Source of the DNA: RGIG3009 sp045653425
GTDB taxonomy: Bacteria; Bacillota; Clostridia; Oscillospirales; Acutalibacteraceae
Reading direction: 5' to 3'
Length of the DNA: 64,000 nucleotides
NCBI GenBank assembly: GCA_045653425.1
Contig: JAZOLU010000006.1
Location: 1 to 64,000, forward strand
This document shows, piece by piece, positions 51,273 through 58,446 of this stretch (position 1 is its first letter; every line of letters begins with the position of its first letter). The position numbers were made by a program, and so were the translations under genes. The notes under the pieces were generated by a model. That model searched no databases and was not told where the DNA came from. It saw only the letters and a list, made by a program, of their open reading frames with translations.

Positions 51273-51635
51273 ATGCCCAATCGGATATTAAAAGAATCGG
51301 TGTGTACCAGTCCGAATATTGAACGATTGAGTTGGTTTGAGGAGGTGTGTTTTTATCGGTTACTGGTGCAATGTGACGATTACGGGCGGCAGGATGCACG
51401 TCCCGCGTTGTTGCGGGCGCGGTTGTTTCCGTTGCGGGAAGATGTGGAAACGGCGCAGGTGAGTGCGGCAATGGATACGTTGGAGATGATGGGGTTAATT
51501 GAACGGTATACGGTGTTGGGGTTGCCGTATTTGCAGTTGGTAACGTGGGAAAAACACCAGCGCGTGCGCAATCAGCGCAGTCGGTTTCCGCCGCCGAATA
51601 CCGAGGAAACAACAGTAGCGGCAGAGGAGGCATAA
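51273..51635 (+). CDS. Phage replication initiation-like protein, short form
   Basis: 120 residues starting MPNRILKESVCTSPNIERLS, with LSWFEEVCFYRLLVQCDDYG and LPYLQLVTWEKHQRVRNQRS. This is the winged-helix N-terminal domain of phage replisome-organiser proteins. AAAGGAGGGAG precedes the ATG. Relatives usually continue with a variable tail. Here a stop at 51635 is followed by about 290 bases that stay protein-like in other frames and are rich in repeats, so the C-terminal part is lost, frameshifted or replaced by origin sequence. Confidence 0.7.
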   Translation: MPNRILKESVCTSPNIERLSWFEEVCFYRLLVQCDDYGRQDARPALLRARLFPLREDVETAQVSAAMDTLEMMGLIERYTVLGLPYLQLVTWEKHQRVRNQRSRFPPPNTEETTVAAEEA

Positions 51636-51870
51636 CGGTTGTGGAAAGTTTGTGGAGAAATGTGGAAAAGTCAATTGTCAGCAAGTTGCGGTCAATTGTC
51701 AGCGGATTGCGGCGAATTGTCCGTCTGAATCCGAATCCGAATCCAATCCGAATCCGAAACCGAAGCAGAATCCCAAGCGGAATCCGTATCCTTATCCGTA
51801 TCTGTTATGTTTAATCCGTATCCTAACGCAAACGGCTGTGGAAAACTTTCCACAAAAAACGGTGGAAAAC
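51636..51870. other. Repeat-rich, origin-like stretch after the initiator gene
   Basis: Three TGTGGA boxes at 51640, 51651 and 51661 are 11 and 10 bases apart. A 21-bp tandem repeat starts GTCAATTGTCAGC at 51670 and again at 51691, with a decayed third unit near 51712. A six-base GAATCC-type run follows (51726-51775). TGTGGAAA-AC-TTTCCACA is a perfect palindrome at 51837-51854. The reverse complement TTTTCCACA fits a relaxed DnaA box. This is the usual layout of phage origins next to an initiator gene, but function is inferred. No clear CDS is present in 51636-51974. Confidence 0.45.
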
Positions 51871-51974
51871 GGAAAGCGGCAAAACAAAGGGGGTAAAGGC
51901 GGCGGGTGTGTGCAATTTGCGGGTTAACGTGGTGTGTGAGTGCGTGCCCGAATTATGAGGCGGAGCGTGACCCA

Positions 51975-52082
51975 ATGGCTGAGGGGCGGTGTGAGCAGTG
52001 CGGCGCGGTGGTATTTGCCGCGGGGGCGGTGCTCTGTGAACGGTGCGAGACGAATAGGCACGAGAAGGACGACGATGTATAA
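51975..52082 (+). CDS. Small zinc-ribbon-like phage protein
   Basis: 35 residues, MAEGRCEQCGAVVFAAGAVL followed by CERCETNRHE and acidic residues. The CX2C...CX2C pattern suggests one zinc-bound finger. A longer start at GTG 51936 would add a further Cys-containing segment. GGCGGAG lies upstream of the ATG. Its end overlaps an ATG of the next gene, a sign of coupled translation. Function unknown. Similar tiny zinc proteins are common in Firmicute phage early regions. Confidence 0.5.
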   Translation: MAEGRCEQCGAVVFAAGAVLCERCETNRHEKDDDV

Positions 52083-52113
52083 AGGCGGCAAGCGGCAAGG
52101 AAGGGGAAAGGGA

Positions 52114-52569
52114 ATGGCAATTAGCAAACAAGCGGAAGCGGTAAAGCAAGAGATGATGCAGGCGGTGAGTTTGCGGCGTGAATGTGAGGCGTTGGAGCGA
52201 GAATGGCGGGACTTGTTGGAGGCGTTGGAGGGGGGCGCACTGCTGGGCGAGAGTGTGTTTGGCGTGGTGAGTGAGGACGAGGACGGGCTGACACTGGCGC
52301 AGGTGGTGGACCGTGAACGTATGGCGGTGCGGCGAGCACTCACCGAGCGGCAGTTGCGCAACTGGGCGCGGGTTCGCTCAGGGGGGCTGACGCCGTTGCA
52401 ACAACGCATTTTGGGGTTGCGGTACGTGCAGGGGTGCACGTGGGGTGACTTGGTGGCGCGTGTGGGCAAGGCGAAGCAATACTTGCTGAGAGAACACAAC
52501 AAAGCGTTGGAACAACTGGCGGTGCAAGGTTCGGCGGCGGTGATGAAAAAAAGTGAGCGCGTGTCTTGA
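52114..52569 (+). CDS. Sigma-like (ArpU/RinA-type) phage late regulator
   Basis: 151 residues with an N-terminal helical region (LRRECEALEREWRDLLEALE) and a C-terminal helix-turn-helix resembling sigma-factor region 4: LTPLQQRILGLRYVQGCTWG followed by a recognition-like KAKQYLLREH. In Gram-positive phages such proteins sit just before the terminase genes and switch on late transcription. Start ATG 52114 follows AAGGAAGGGG. ATG 52075, overlapping the zinc protein, would add 13 basic residues. Confidence 0.65.
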   Translation: MAISKQAEAVKQEMMQAVSLRRECEALEREWRDLLEALEGGALLGESVFGVVSEDEDGLTLAQVVDRERMAVRRALTERQLRNWARVRSGGLTPLQQRILGLRYVQGCTWGDLVARVGKAKQYLLREHNKALEQLAVQGSAAVMKKSERVS

Positions 52570-52605
52570 AAGTGACTAGCGGGGGTGTGGTACCATAGCG
52601 TTGCA

Positions 52606-52636
52606 TAGCGAGGTGGGAGACCGCCTTGGTACAGGA
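52606..52636 (+). other. GNRA-type hairpin before the terminase genes
   Basis: AGGTGG-GAGA-CCGCCT forms a 6-bp stem (one G-U) with a GAGA tetraloop just upstream of the small terminase RBS. It could be an RNA element of the late transcript or a packaging-site component. No further support. Confidence 0.3.
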
Positions 52637-52648
52637 GGCGAGCAACCA

Positions 52649-53005
52649 ATGAAAAACTACAAGGAGACGGCGGCGGTCATTGCAGCGTGCCGTACGGCGT
52701 GTGTTCAGCGGGATGAACCGTTCCACGCGGATGCGTTGGCGGCGGCGTTGGGCGTATCGTACGAAAAACTGATAGCCCTTGCCGAGGGCAACGGTGTGGC
52801 GCGCCGCACGGCGGCACTGTTGCGGGGCGCGTTACAGGAATGTACCGCCAGCGTGGTGGCGGCGGCACTTTCCTCCGACCCCAAAACCCACAACCTGTGG
52901 ATGTTTTATTTGCGCAACCGCGCGGGGTTTGCGGACAAAGGGGAGCGCGGGGAACTAAAATTTGAGGCCGGCACCGTGACCTTTGTGGGGGAGGAACGCA
53001 TTTGA
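52649..53005 (+). CDS. Phage terminase small subunit-like protein
   Basis: 118 residues, starting MKNYKETAAVIAACRTACVQ, with a DNA-binding-like N-terminal half and the segment DPKTHNLWMFYLRNRAGFAD that recurs in small terminase proteins of Firmicute phages. It would recognise the packaging site and recruit the large subunit. ATG 52649 follows AGGAGGCGAG. The stop overlaps the TTG start of the large subunit. Confidence 0.7.
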   Translation: MKNYKETAAVIAACRTACVQRDEPFHADALAAALGVSYEKLIALAEGNGVARRTAALLRGALQECTASVVAAALSSDPKTHNLWMFYLRNRAGFADKGERGELKFEAGTVTFVGEERI

Positions 53006-54315
53006 GTGCGACGAACACCACTACCGTGGATTTATCCGCCGTGGTGGGCGGGGGATACGGTGAGTTTTGGAACTGCCGCAAGCGGTATCGCGTGTTAAAA
53101 GGCGGCAAGGCCTCCAAAAAATCCACCACAACGGCACTGAATTATATTGTGCGGTTAATGCAGTATCCGCAAGCGAATTTGCTGGTGATTCGCGCCGTAA
53201 TGGACACCCACCGCACCAGCACCTTTGCGCAGTTGCGCTGGGCAACCGAGCGATTGGGTGTGGCGCATTTGTGGCGCGCCACCACCAGTCCGCTGGAACT
53301 GACGTACCTGCCCACGGGGCAAAAAATTTTGTTTCGGGGGTTTGACAACGTATATAAGATTGCCTCCACCACCGTCATGCACGGGCATTTGTGCTGGGTG
53401 TGGGTGGAGGAGGCGTTTGAAATTGCCGGTGAGGAAGCGTTTGACACGTTTGACCTTTCGGTGCCGCGCGGAGAGGTGCCGCCGCCGCTGTTTAAGCAGA
53501 CGACGCTGACCTTTAACCCGTGGAGCGACACCCACTGGCTGAAATCACGGTTCTTTGACCGCGTACCGGACAACGCCGCGGTTTTTACCACCACCTATCA
53601 CTGCAACGAGTTTTTGGACGACGCCGACCGCGCGGTATTTGCGCGGATGAAGCGCGACAATCCGCGGCGGTATGCGGTGGCGGGGTTAGGCGAATGGGGC
53701 ATTACGGACGGGCTGATTTACGACAACTGGGAAATTGCCGCGTTTAACCCCGACGACCTGCCCGATGCGTGGCGTTTGCGACGGATATACGGGTTGGATT
53801 ACGGGTATTCCAACGACCCGACCGCGTTTATTGCGGCGGTGGTGGACCCGCTGGAACGACGCTTGTGGGTGTTTGACGAGTTTAAGCAGCGAGGCCTGCT
53901 AAACCGTGACATTGCCGAGCGTTTGCACGCAATGGGGTATGCGGGTGAGCGTATCCGCGCGGACAGTGCGGAACCCAAATCCAACGAAGAACTGCGGCGG
54001 GCGGGCATTTATCGCTTAACACCCGCCGAAAAGGGCGCGGGTTCCCTGTTGTACGGCATTAGCCGTTTGCAGGAGTACCGTATTACGGTACACCCGCGCT
54101 GCCGTCACACGGCGGCGGAACTGGCGGCGTATGCGTGGGACAAGGACATGGGCGGGACGGTGAACCGTCCGCGCCGCGGCGAGGACCATTTAATGGACGC
54201 GTTGCGGTATGCTATGGAGGATGTTACCTATTTTCGTCCCACACCGCCCGGCCCGCCGCCGCGCCGACGGCGCGAGTTACTGTACCCAACGGATTTACAA
54301 GGAGGATGGGCTTGA
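53002..54315 (+). CDS. Phage terminase large subunit (PBSX-type)
   Basis: DNA-packaging motor with ATPase and nuclease domains. The 437-residue protein has a Walker A-like RVLKGGKASKKSTTTALN near residues 30-47, the Walker B acidic pair in WVWVEEAF, and the nuclease part starting GLDYGYSNDPTAFIAAVVD with the C-terminal acidic GEDHLMDALRY. A TTG start at 53002 is used because GGGGAGG lies seven bases upstream and no better start is near. Confidence 0.88.
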   Translation: MSATNTTTVDLSAVVGGGYGEFWNCRKRYRVLKGGKASKKSTTTALNYIVRLMQYPQANLLVIRAVMDTHRTSTFAQLRWATERLGVAHLWRATTSPLELTYLPTGQKILFRGFDNVYKIASTTVMHGHLCWVWVEEAFEIAGEEAFDTFDLSVPRGEVPPPLFKQTTLTFNPWSDTHWLKSRFFDRVPDNAAVFTTTYHCNEFLDDADRAVFARMKRDNPRRYAVAGLGEWGITDGLIYDNWEIAAFNPDDLPDAWRLRRIYGLDYGYSNDPTAFIAAVVDPLERRLWVFDEFKQRGLLNRDIAERLHAMGYAGERIRADSAEPKSNEELRRAGIYRLTPAEKGAGSLLYGISRLQEYRITVHPRCRHTAAELAAYAWDKDMGGTVNRPRRGEDHLMDALRYAMEDVTYFRPTPPGPPPRRRRELLYPTDLQGGWA

Positions 54316-54317
54316 TT

Positions 54318-54503
54318 ATGGCATTTGCATTGGGATTTGTGTTGGGGTTTTTGCTGGCGTACCTGCCGCAATGGGTGAGTGTGAAACACACGCCGCCCGC
54401 CGCCCCCGACGACGCGGCACGCCGCCGCCACGAACAGGCGGCGCGGGAATACCGTAATTTTTTAACCTACGACGGCTACACCGCGCAGGAGGATACCGAG
54501 TAA
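54318..54503 (+). CDS. Small single-pass membrane protein
   Basis: 61 residues, MAFALGFVLGFLLAYLPQWV, i.e. one strong N-terminal membrane helix, then a charged tail (DDAARRRHEQAAREYRNFLT). It lies between terminase and scaffold genes. AAGGAGG ends 12 bases before this ATG. A TTG at 54312 with better spacing is possible. Function unknown. Confidence 0.5.
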   Translation: MAFALGFVLGFLLAYLPQWVSVKHTPPAAPDDAARRRHEQAAREYRNFLTYDGYTAQEDTE

Positions 54504-54531
54504 CCTACCAGAGTGAAAGGAGAGTATAACA

Positions 54532-55137
54532 ATGGACGAGATGATGGAAACGGCGGCGGTGACCCAACCAGAGGTCGAGGAAAGTGCCGTTCCCCCTACC
54601 GAAACCGAGACACCGAGTGTGCCCGAAACCCCGCCGCCGAATGACGGCGGGTTGACCGTGAAATTTAACAAGCAACTACGCACCTTATCGCGGGATGAAG
54701 CGACGAATTACGCCCAAAAAGGGTTAAAGTACGATGCCGTAGAGCCGTTGTTAAAGGAATTGCGGGAAATGGCGGGCCGCGAGGGACAAACGCTGAACGA
54801 TTGGGTGGCGGCACAGCGCGCGCAGCCGCCCGCCGAGGACGAGGTACTGGTACGCCGATTGGCGGCGGAGTACACCGTGTTGCGGCGCGAAATTCCCGAT
54901 GTGGGCGCGTTTGACACCCTACCGCCGGAGACGGTACGGGCGGCGGCCGAGGAGGGGCTCTCACTGTTGGACGCGTATTTGCGCTATGAGTACCGTGAAC
55001 GGCGCAAATGTGCCGAGGCAAAAGCACAACAAGCCGCCGCGGCTGCGGCGGCAACCGGCTCGCAGGCAAGCGGCGCGGGTGAGGGCACGTCCCCCACCGT
55101 GGCGGCGTTGCTGAGCGGCATTTGGGGGAGAGAGTGA
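54532..55137 (+). CDS. Phage capsid scaffolding protein (predicted)
   Basis: 201 residues, acidic and Pro/Glu-rich at the N-terminus, with GGLTVKFNKQLRTLSRDEAT (about 39-58), helical charged centre and an Ala/Gln/Gly-rich tail. The position directly before the major capsid gene and this composition fit a scaffold. AAAGGAG precedes the ATG. There is no protease domain. Confidence 0.65.
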   Translation: MDEMMETAAVTQPEVEESAVPPTETETPSVPETPPPNDGGLTVKFNKQLRTLSRDEATNYAQKGLKYDAVEPLLKELREMAGREGQTLNDWVAAQRAQPPAEDEVLVRRLAAEYTVLRREIPDVGAFDTLPPETVRAAAEEGLSLLDAYLRYEYRERRKCAEAKAQQAAAAAAATGSQASGAGEGTSPTVAALLSGIWGRE

Positions 55138-55169
55138 CATCCCTCGCTAATGGAAAGGAGAAAAATGAT

Positions 55170-56096
55170 ATGGCTAACTCAATTTCTTATGCAACCAAAA
55201 TGACGGAGGAACTGGATAAACTGTTCGTGCAAAGCGCGGTAACCGGCTTCCTTACCGATAACGCACTGCGCGCCAAGTTTGTGGGCGCGCACACCGTGCT
55301 CATTCCGGATATGGAACTGTCCGGCTTGGGCGATTACGACCGCACCACCGGTTTTGCCGACGGTTCGGTTACGGTGACCAACACCTCGTTTACGCTGTCG
55401 CAAGACCGCGGCCGTTCCTTTATGCTGGACGCGCAAGACGAGGACGAAGCCGGCGCTGCCAACTTGGCGGGTCAGGTATTGGGCGAGTTTGTGCGCACCA
55501 AAGTGGTACCGGAAGTGGACGCCTACTGCTTGTCCAAACTGGCGGACGTTGCCGCCGACAACAGCCAGACCCTCACGCTGGGTGCGGGCGAAACGTTGGA
55601 GAGCAACGTGTTCGGCTTGTTGCAAAAACTCATTAGCAAAGTGCGCAACGCCGTGGGTTACGACGAAACGCTGGTGGCGTTTGTGAACCCCACCGTGTAC
55701 GACGCGTTGATGGCGACCCCCGAACTGTCCCGCGTGATTCGCGCCGACGAGTTCAAAAAGGGCGGCGTGAACACCCGCGTACAGTACATTGACAACGTGG
55801 CAATTTTGCCGGTACCCACTTCGCGTATGAAAACCGCGTACACCTATGCCGACGGCAGTGCCGAAGGCGAAGCCGAGGGCGGTTTTTCCGTGGCGGCGGG
55901 TGCCAAAGACATTGGTGCGTTGGTGATGCCCAAAAAGGGTGCTTCGCTGATTCGCAAAACCGAAAAATTGCGTACCTTTACGCCCGACCAGAACCAAAAG
56001 GCGGATGCCTACAAGTTTGACTACCGTTTGTACTACGACTTGCTGGTGAAAAAGAGCCAGCAGGCGGCGGTGTTTGCCTACACTTACGAGGCGTAA
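55170..56096 (+). CDS. Phage major capsid protein
   Basis: 308 residues starting MANSISYATKMTEELDKLFV. The order of conserved segments (FLTDNALRAKFVGAHTV, DYDRTTGFADGSVTVTNTSF, VVPEVDAYCLSKL, AFVNPTVYDAL) is that of HK97-fold capsid proteins of Firmicute phages that lack a separate maturation protease. ATG 55170 follows AAAGGAG. Confidence 0.8.
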   Translation: MANSISYATKMTEELDKLFVQSAVTGFLTDNALRAKFVGAHTVLIPDMELSGLGDYDRTTGFADGSVTVTNTSFTLSQDRGRSFMLDAQDEDEAGAANLAGQVLGEFVRTKVVPEVDAYCLSKLADVAADNSQTLTLGAGETLESNVFGLLQKLISKVRNAVGYDETLVAFVNPTVYDALMATPELSRVIRADEFKKGGVNTRVQYIDNVAILPVPTSRMKTAYTYADGSAEGEAEGGFSVAAGAKDIGALVMPKKGASLIRKTEKLRTFTPDQNQKADAYKFDYRLYYDLLVKKSQQAAVFAYTYEA

Positions 56097-56110
56097 TGAA
56101 TGAATGCCCC

Positions 56111-56241
56111 GCCCGCCTGCCCAGCGGGCAGGCGGGCGCACATTCGCCAAGCGAATGTGTGGATTGAATGCGCAGGGGAACCCTGACGGTTCCCCCGCAC
56201 ACACCCCCTCCCTCCGTCCCGGCGGGCGGGGGTATCCACCC
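56111..56241. repeat. Cluster of consecutive hairpins between capsid and portal genes
   Basis: Within 130 bases: GCCCGCCTGCCC/GGGCAGGCGGGC (56111-56137, loop AGC), CACATTCGC/GCGAATGTG (56139-56159, loop CAA), GGGGAACC/GGTTCCCC (56175-56195), and a weaker CCC-rich stem to 56231. TGAATGC occurs before the first and third hairpins. No T-run follows, so simple termination is not obvious. Confidence 0.6.
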
Positions 56242-56259
56242 TTATAAGGAGGTTACACA

Positions 56260-58068
56260 ATGAACAAGTGGTGTGAACCGGCGCAGGTGTTTGCGGAGTA
56301 CGAGCAAGGCGTGGCGTACAAAGCGGGGCTTGGCGCGCGGGGACTGTACGAACAAAACCGCGTGAACGAGCGGTTTATGGTGGGCGACCAGTGGCACGGC
56401 GCGCGGTGCGGCAACGACCGTCCGTTGGTGCGCCACAACGTGATTAAGCGCATTGGTGACTACAAAATGGCGGTGGTGGGCTCTTCGCCCGTTACCGTGG
56501 GCTATTCTGCGGAGGGCGTTCCCAACACCGTGGAACTGCGCGAGCGGGTGCGCCGGGTGCGCGAGGAGTACGCCGACGGTCGGCGTATGACCCTGTTTGG
56601 TGACGAAGTGCCCGGCAACGAGGAGATTAACCTGGTGATGTCGGCACTTTCCGATTACTTTCGCGTTACCGCCGAGCGCGTAAAACTGGAAGACCTGCGA
56701 GAACGCGCCCTGCGCGATGCGTACGTGGGCGGTACGGGGGTGCTGTACACCTATTGGGACGACACGGTGAACACCGGCCTGTACGCCGACTGTGCCCGCC
56801 GTCAACCCATTCGTGGGGACATTGCCTGTGAGGTGCTGGACATTGAAAACGTGTATTTCGGTGACCCGTCCCTTGACGACATTCAAAAGCAACCGTACAT
56901 TATTTTGGCACAACGCCGTCGGGTGGACGAGATTCGCCGTTTGGCGCGGAGACACCACCGTCCCGCCGCCGACATTGAGGCGATTCGTCCCGACAACGAA
57001 AACGGTTACCAATCCGGCGATTACGGGTTGAGCGAGCAGGACGGCAACCGCCGCGCGTTGTTGCTTACCAAACTGTACCGTCACTGGGACGAGGACGGTA
57101 CTTCGCACATTCGCGCGGTGCAGGTGTGCCGCGGGGTAACGGTGCGGCGCGACTGGGATATTGGCGTGCGGTTGTACCCGCTTGCCAAGTTCAGTTGGGA
57201 ACGCCGCAAAAACTGCGCCTACGGCGAAAGCGAGGTTACCTACCTTATTCCCAACCAAATTGCCATTAACCGTATGCTCACCGCCTCGGTGTGGGCGGTG
57301 ATGATGATGGGTATGCCCATGTTAGTGGTGAACGGCGACGTGGTGCCGCAACCCATTACCAACGAACCGGGTCAGGTGATTAAAGTGTTTGGCGGTGCCA
57401 CCGACGTGCAAACCGCCATGCGCTACGTAAACCCACCCAGTTTTGCGCCCGCGTTTGACAACAACATTGCGTCGCTCATTAGCAACACGCTTACCCAAAG
57501 CGGTGCCAACGACAGTGCGCTGGGTGACGTGGCACCGGAAAACACCTCCGCCATTATTGCCGTGCGTGAGGCGGCACTGTTGCCGTTGCAGACCGTGCAA
57601 ACGCGCTATTACGCGTTTTTGGAGGACCTGGCACGCATTTGGGCGGAATTTTGGGTGACCCATTACGGCGAGCGTATGCTGAAAATTGAGGACGGCGAGG
57701 GCGTGTGGTATTTGCCGTTTTCCGCCCGCCGTTACCGCGACCTGCTCATTGGCGCGCGGGTAGACGTGGGTTCTTCCACCTTGTGGAGCGAGGCGGAATC
57801 CGTGCGCACGCTGGACAACCTGTTTAACCGCGACGTGATTGACGCGGTGCAGTACTTAAAACGGCTGCCGCGCGGCACGGTGCCGGACGTGAGTGGCTTA
57901 ATTCGCGAAATGGAGCAGACCAACGCGGCGGTATCGCACGTGCTTTCCGAAACCGAGGTTGTGGACGGGCTGGACGAACACAGTCGCGCCGTGTACGACG
58001 CGTTGCCGGAGGAGGAGCGCGCCGCGCTGCTGCGTGAGGTACTGACAGGACAAGGAGGAGAGGTATGA
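56260..58068 (+). CDS. Phage portal protein (podovirus/P22-like)
   Basis: 602 residues. Early segments RVNERFMVGDQWHGARCG and RPLVRHNVIKRIGDYKMAVV, a helical core and the later NQIAINRMLTASVWAVMMMG match large portal proteins of short-tailed phages. It would form the dodecameric gate through which DNA enters. AAGGAGG precedes the ATG. Its place after the capsid gene rather than before it is unusual. Confidence 0.75.
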   Translation: MNKWCEPAQVFAEYEQGVAYKAGLGARGLYEQNRVNERFMVGDQWHGARCGNDRPLVRHNVIKRIGDYKMAVVGSSPVTVGYSAEGVPNTVELRERVRRVREEYADGRRMTLFGDEVPGNEEINLVMSALSDYFRVTAERVKLEDLRERALRDAYVGGTGVLYTYWDDTVNTGLYADCARRQPIRGDIACEVLDIENVYFGDPSLDDIQKQPYIILAQRRRVDEIRRLARRHHRPAADIEAIRPDNENGYQSGDYGLSEQDGNRRALLLTKLYRHWDEDGTSHIRAVQVCRGVTVRRDWDIGVRLYPLAKFSWERRKNCAYGESEVTYLIPNQIAINRMLTASVWAVMMMGMPMLVVNGDVVPQPITNEPGQVIKVFGGATDVQTAMRYVNPPSFAPAFDNNIASLISNTLTQSGANDSALGDVAPENTSAIIAVREAALLPLQTVQTRYYAFLEDLARIWAEFWVTHYGERMLKIEDGEGVWYLPFSARRYRDLLIGARVDVGSSTLWSEAESVRTLDNLFNRDVIDAVQYLKRLPRGTVPDVSGLIREMEQTNAAVSHVLSETEVVDGLDEHSRAVYDALPEEERAALLREVLTGQGGEV

Positions 58069-58436
58069 CCGGTACGGAGACGTTTCGGCAAGCACTTGGC
58101 TTGCTGAATTATACCGATATACAAACCGGTGGCGTGCCGGGCGGTGCGGCGTTGCATAGGCAGGCGTTGTCCGCCGTAAACCGCATTGCTGCCGATTTGT
58201 GGTACGTGGGGCATACCGTCCCGTTTACGCCGCTGACATCGCTTAGCGAGCAAGTGCCGCTTTCGGGCGCGGCGGCGGATTTGGCGTTGCCGTGCGGCGT
58301 GGCAATGTTGCTGGCACTGGCGGAGGGCGATACCGATAACCACACGGTGTTTGCCGCAGAATATGCCGCCCGTCGCGGCACGGCGGTGGCGGCAGGGACA
58401 CGCATAATCGACGTGTTGCCCGCCGCACAGGAATGA
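58065..58436 (+). CDS. Head-tail connector-like protein
   Basis: 123 residues, mostly helical, starting MTGTETFRQALGLLNYTDIQ. Size, position directly after the portal gene and ATGA overlap suggest an adaptor that docks under the portal. No specific motif was recognised, so the call rests on context. Confidence 0.5.
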   Translation: MTGTETFRQALGLLNYTDIQTGGVPGGAALHRQALSAVNRIAADLWYVGHTVPFTPLTSLSEQVPLSGAAADLALPCGVAMLLALAEGDTDNHTVFAAEYAARRGTAVAAGTRIIDVLPAAQE

Positions 58437-58446
58437 GGTGACGGCG

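Noticed and set aside
51545..51927. Two overlapping plus-strand frames after the initiator gene
   Set aside because: They are mostly microsatellite-encoded repeats with GTG/ATG starts lacking good sites. Treated as decayed tail or origin sequence, not as separate genes.
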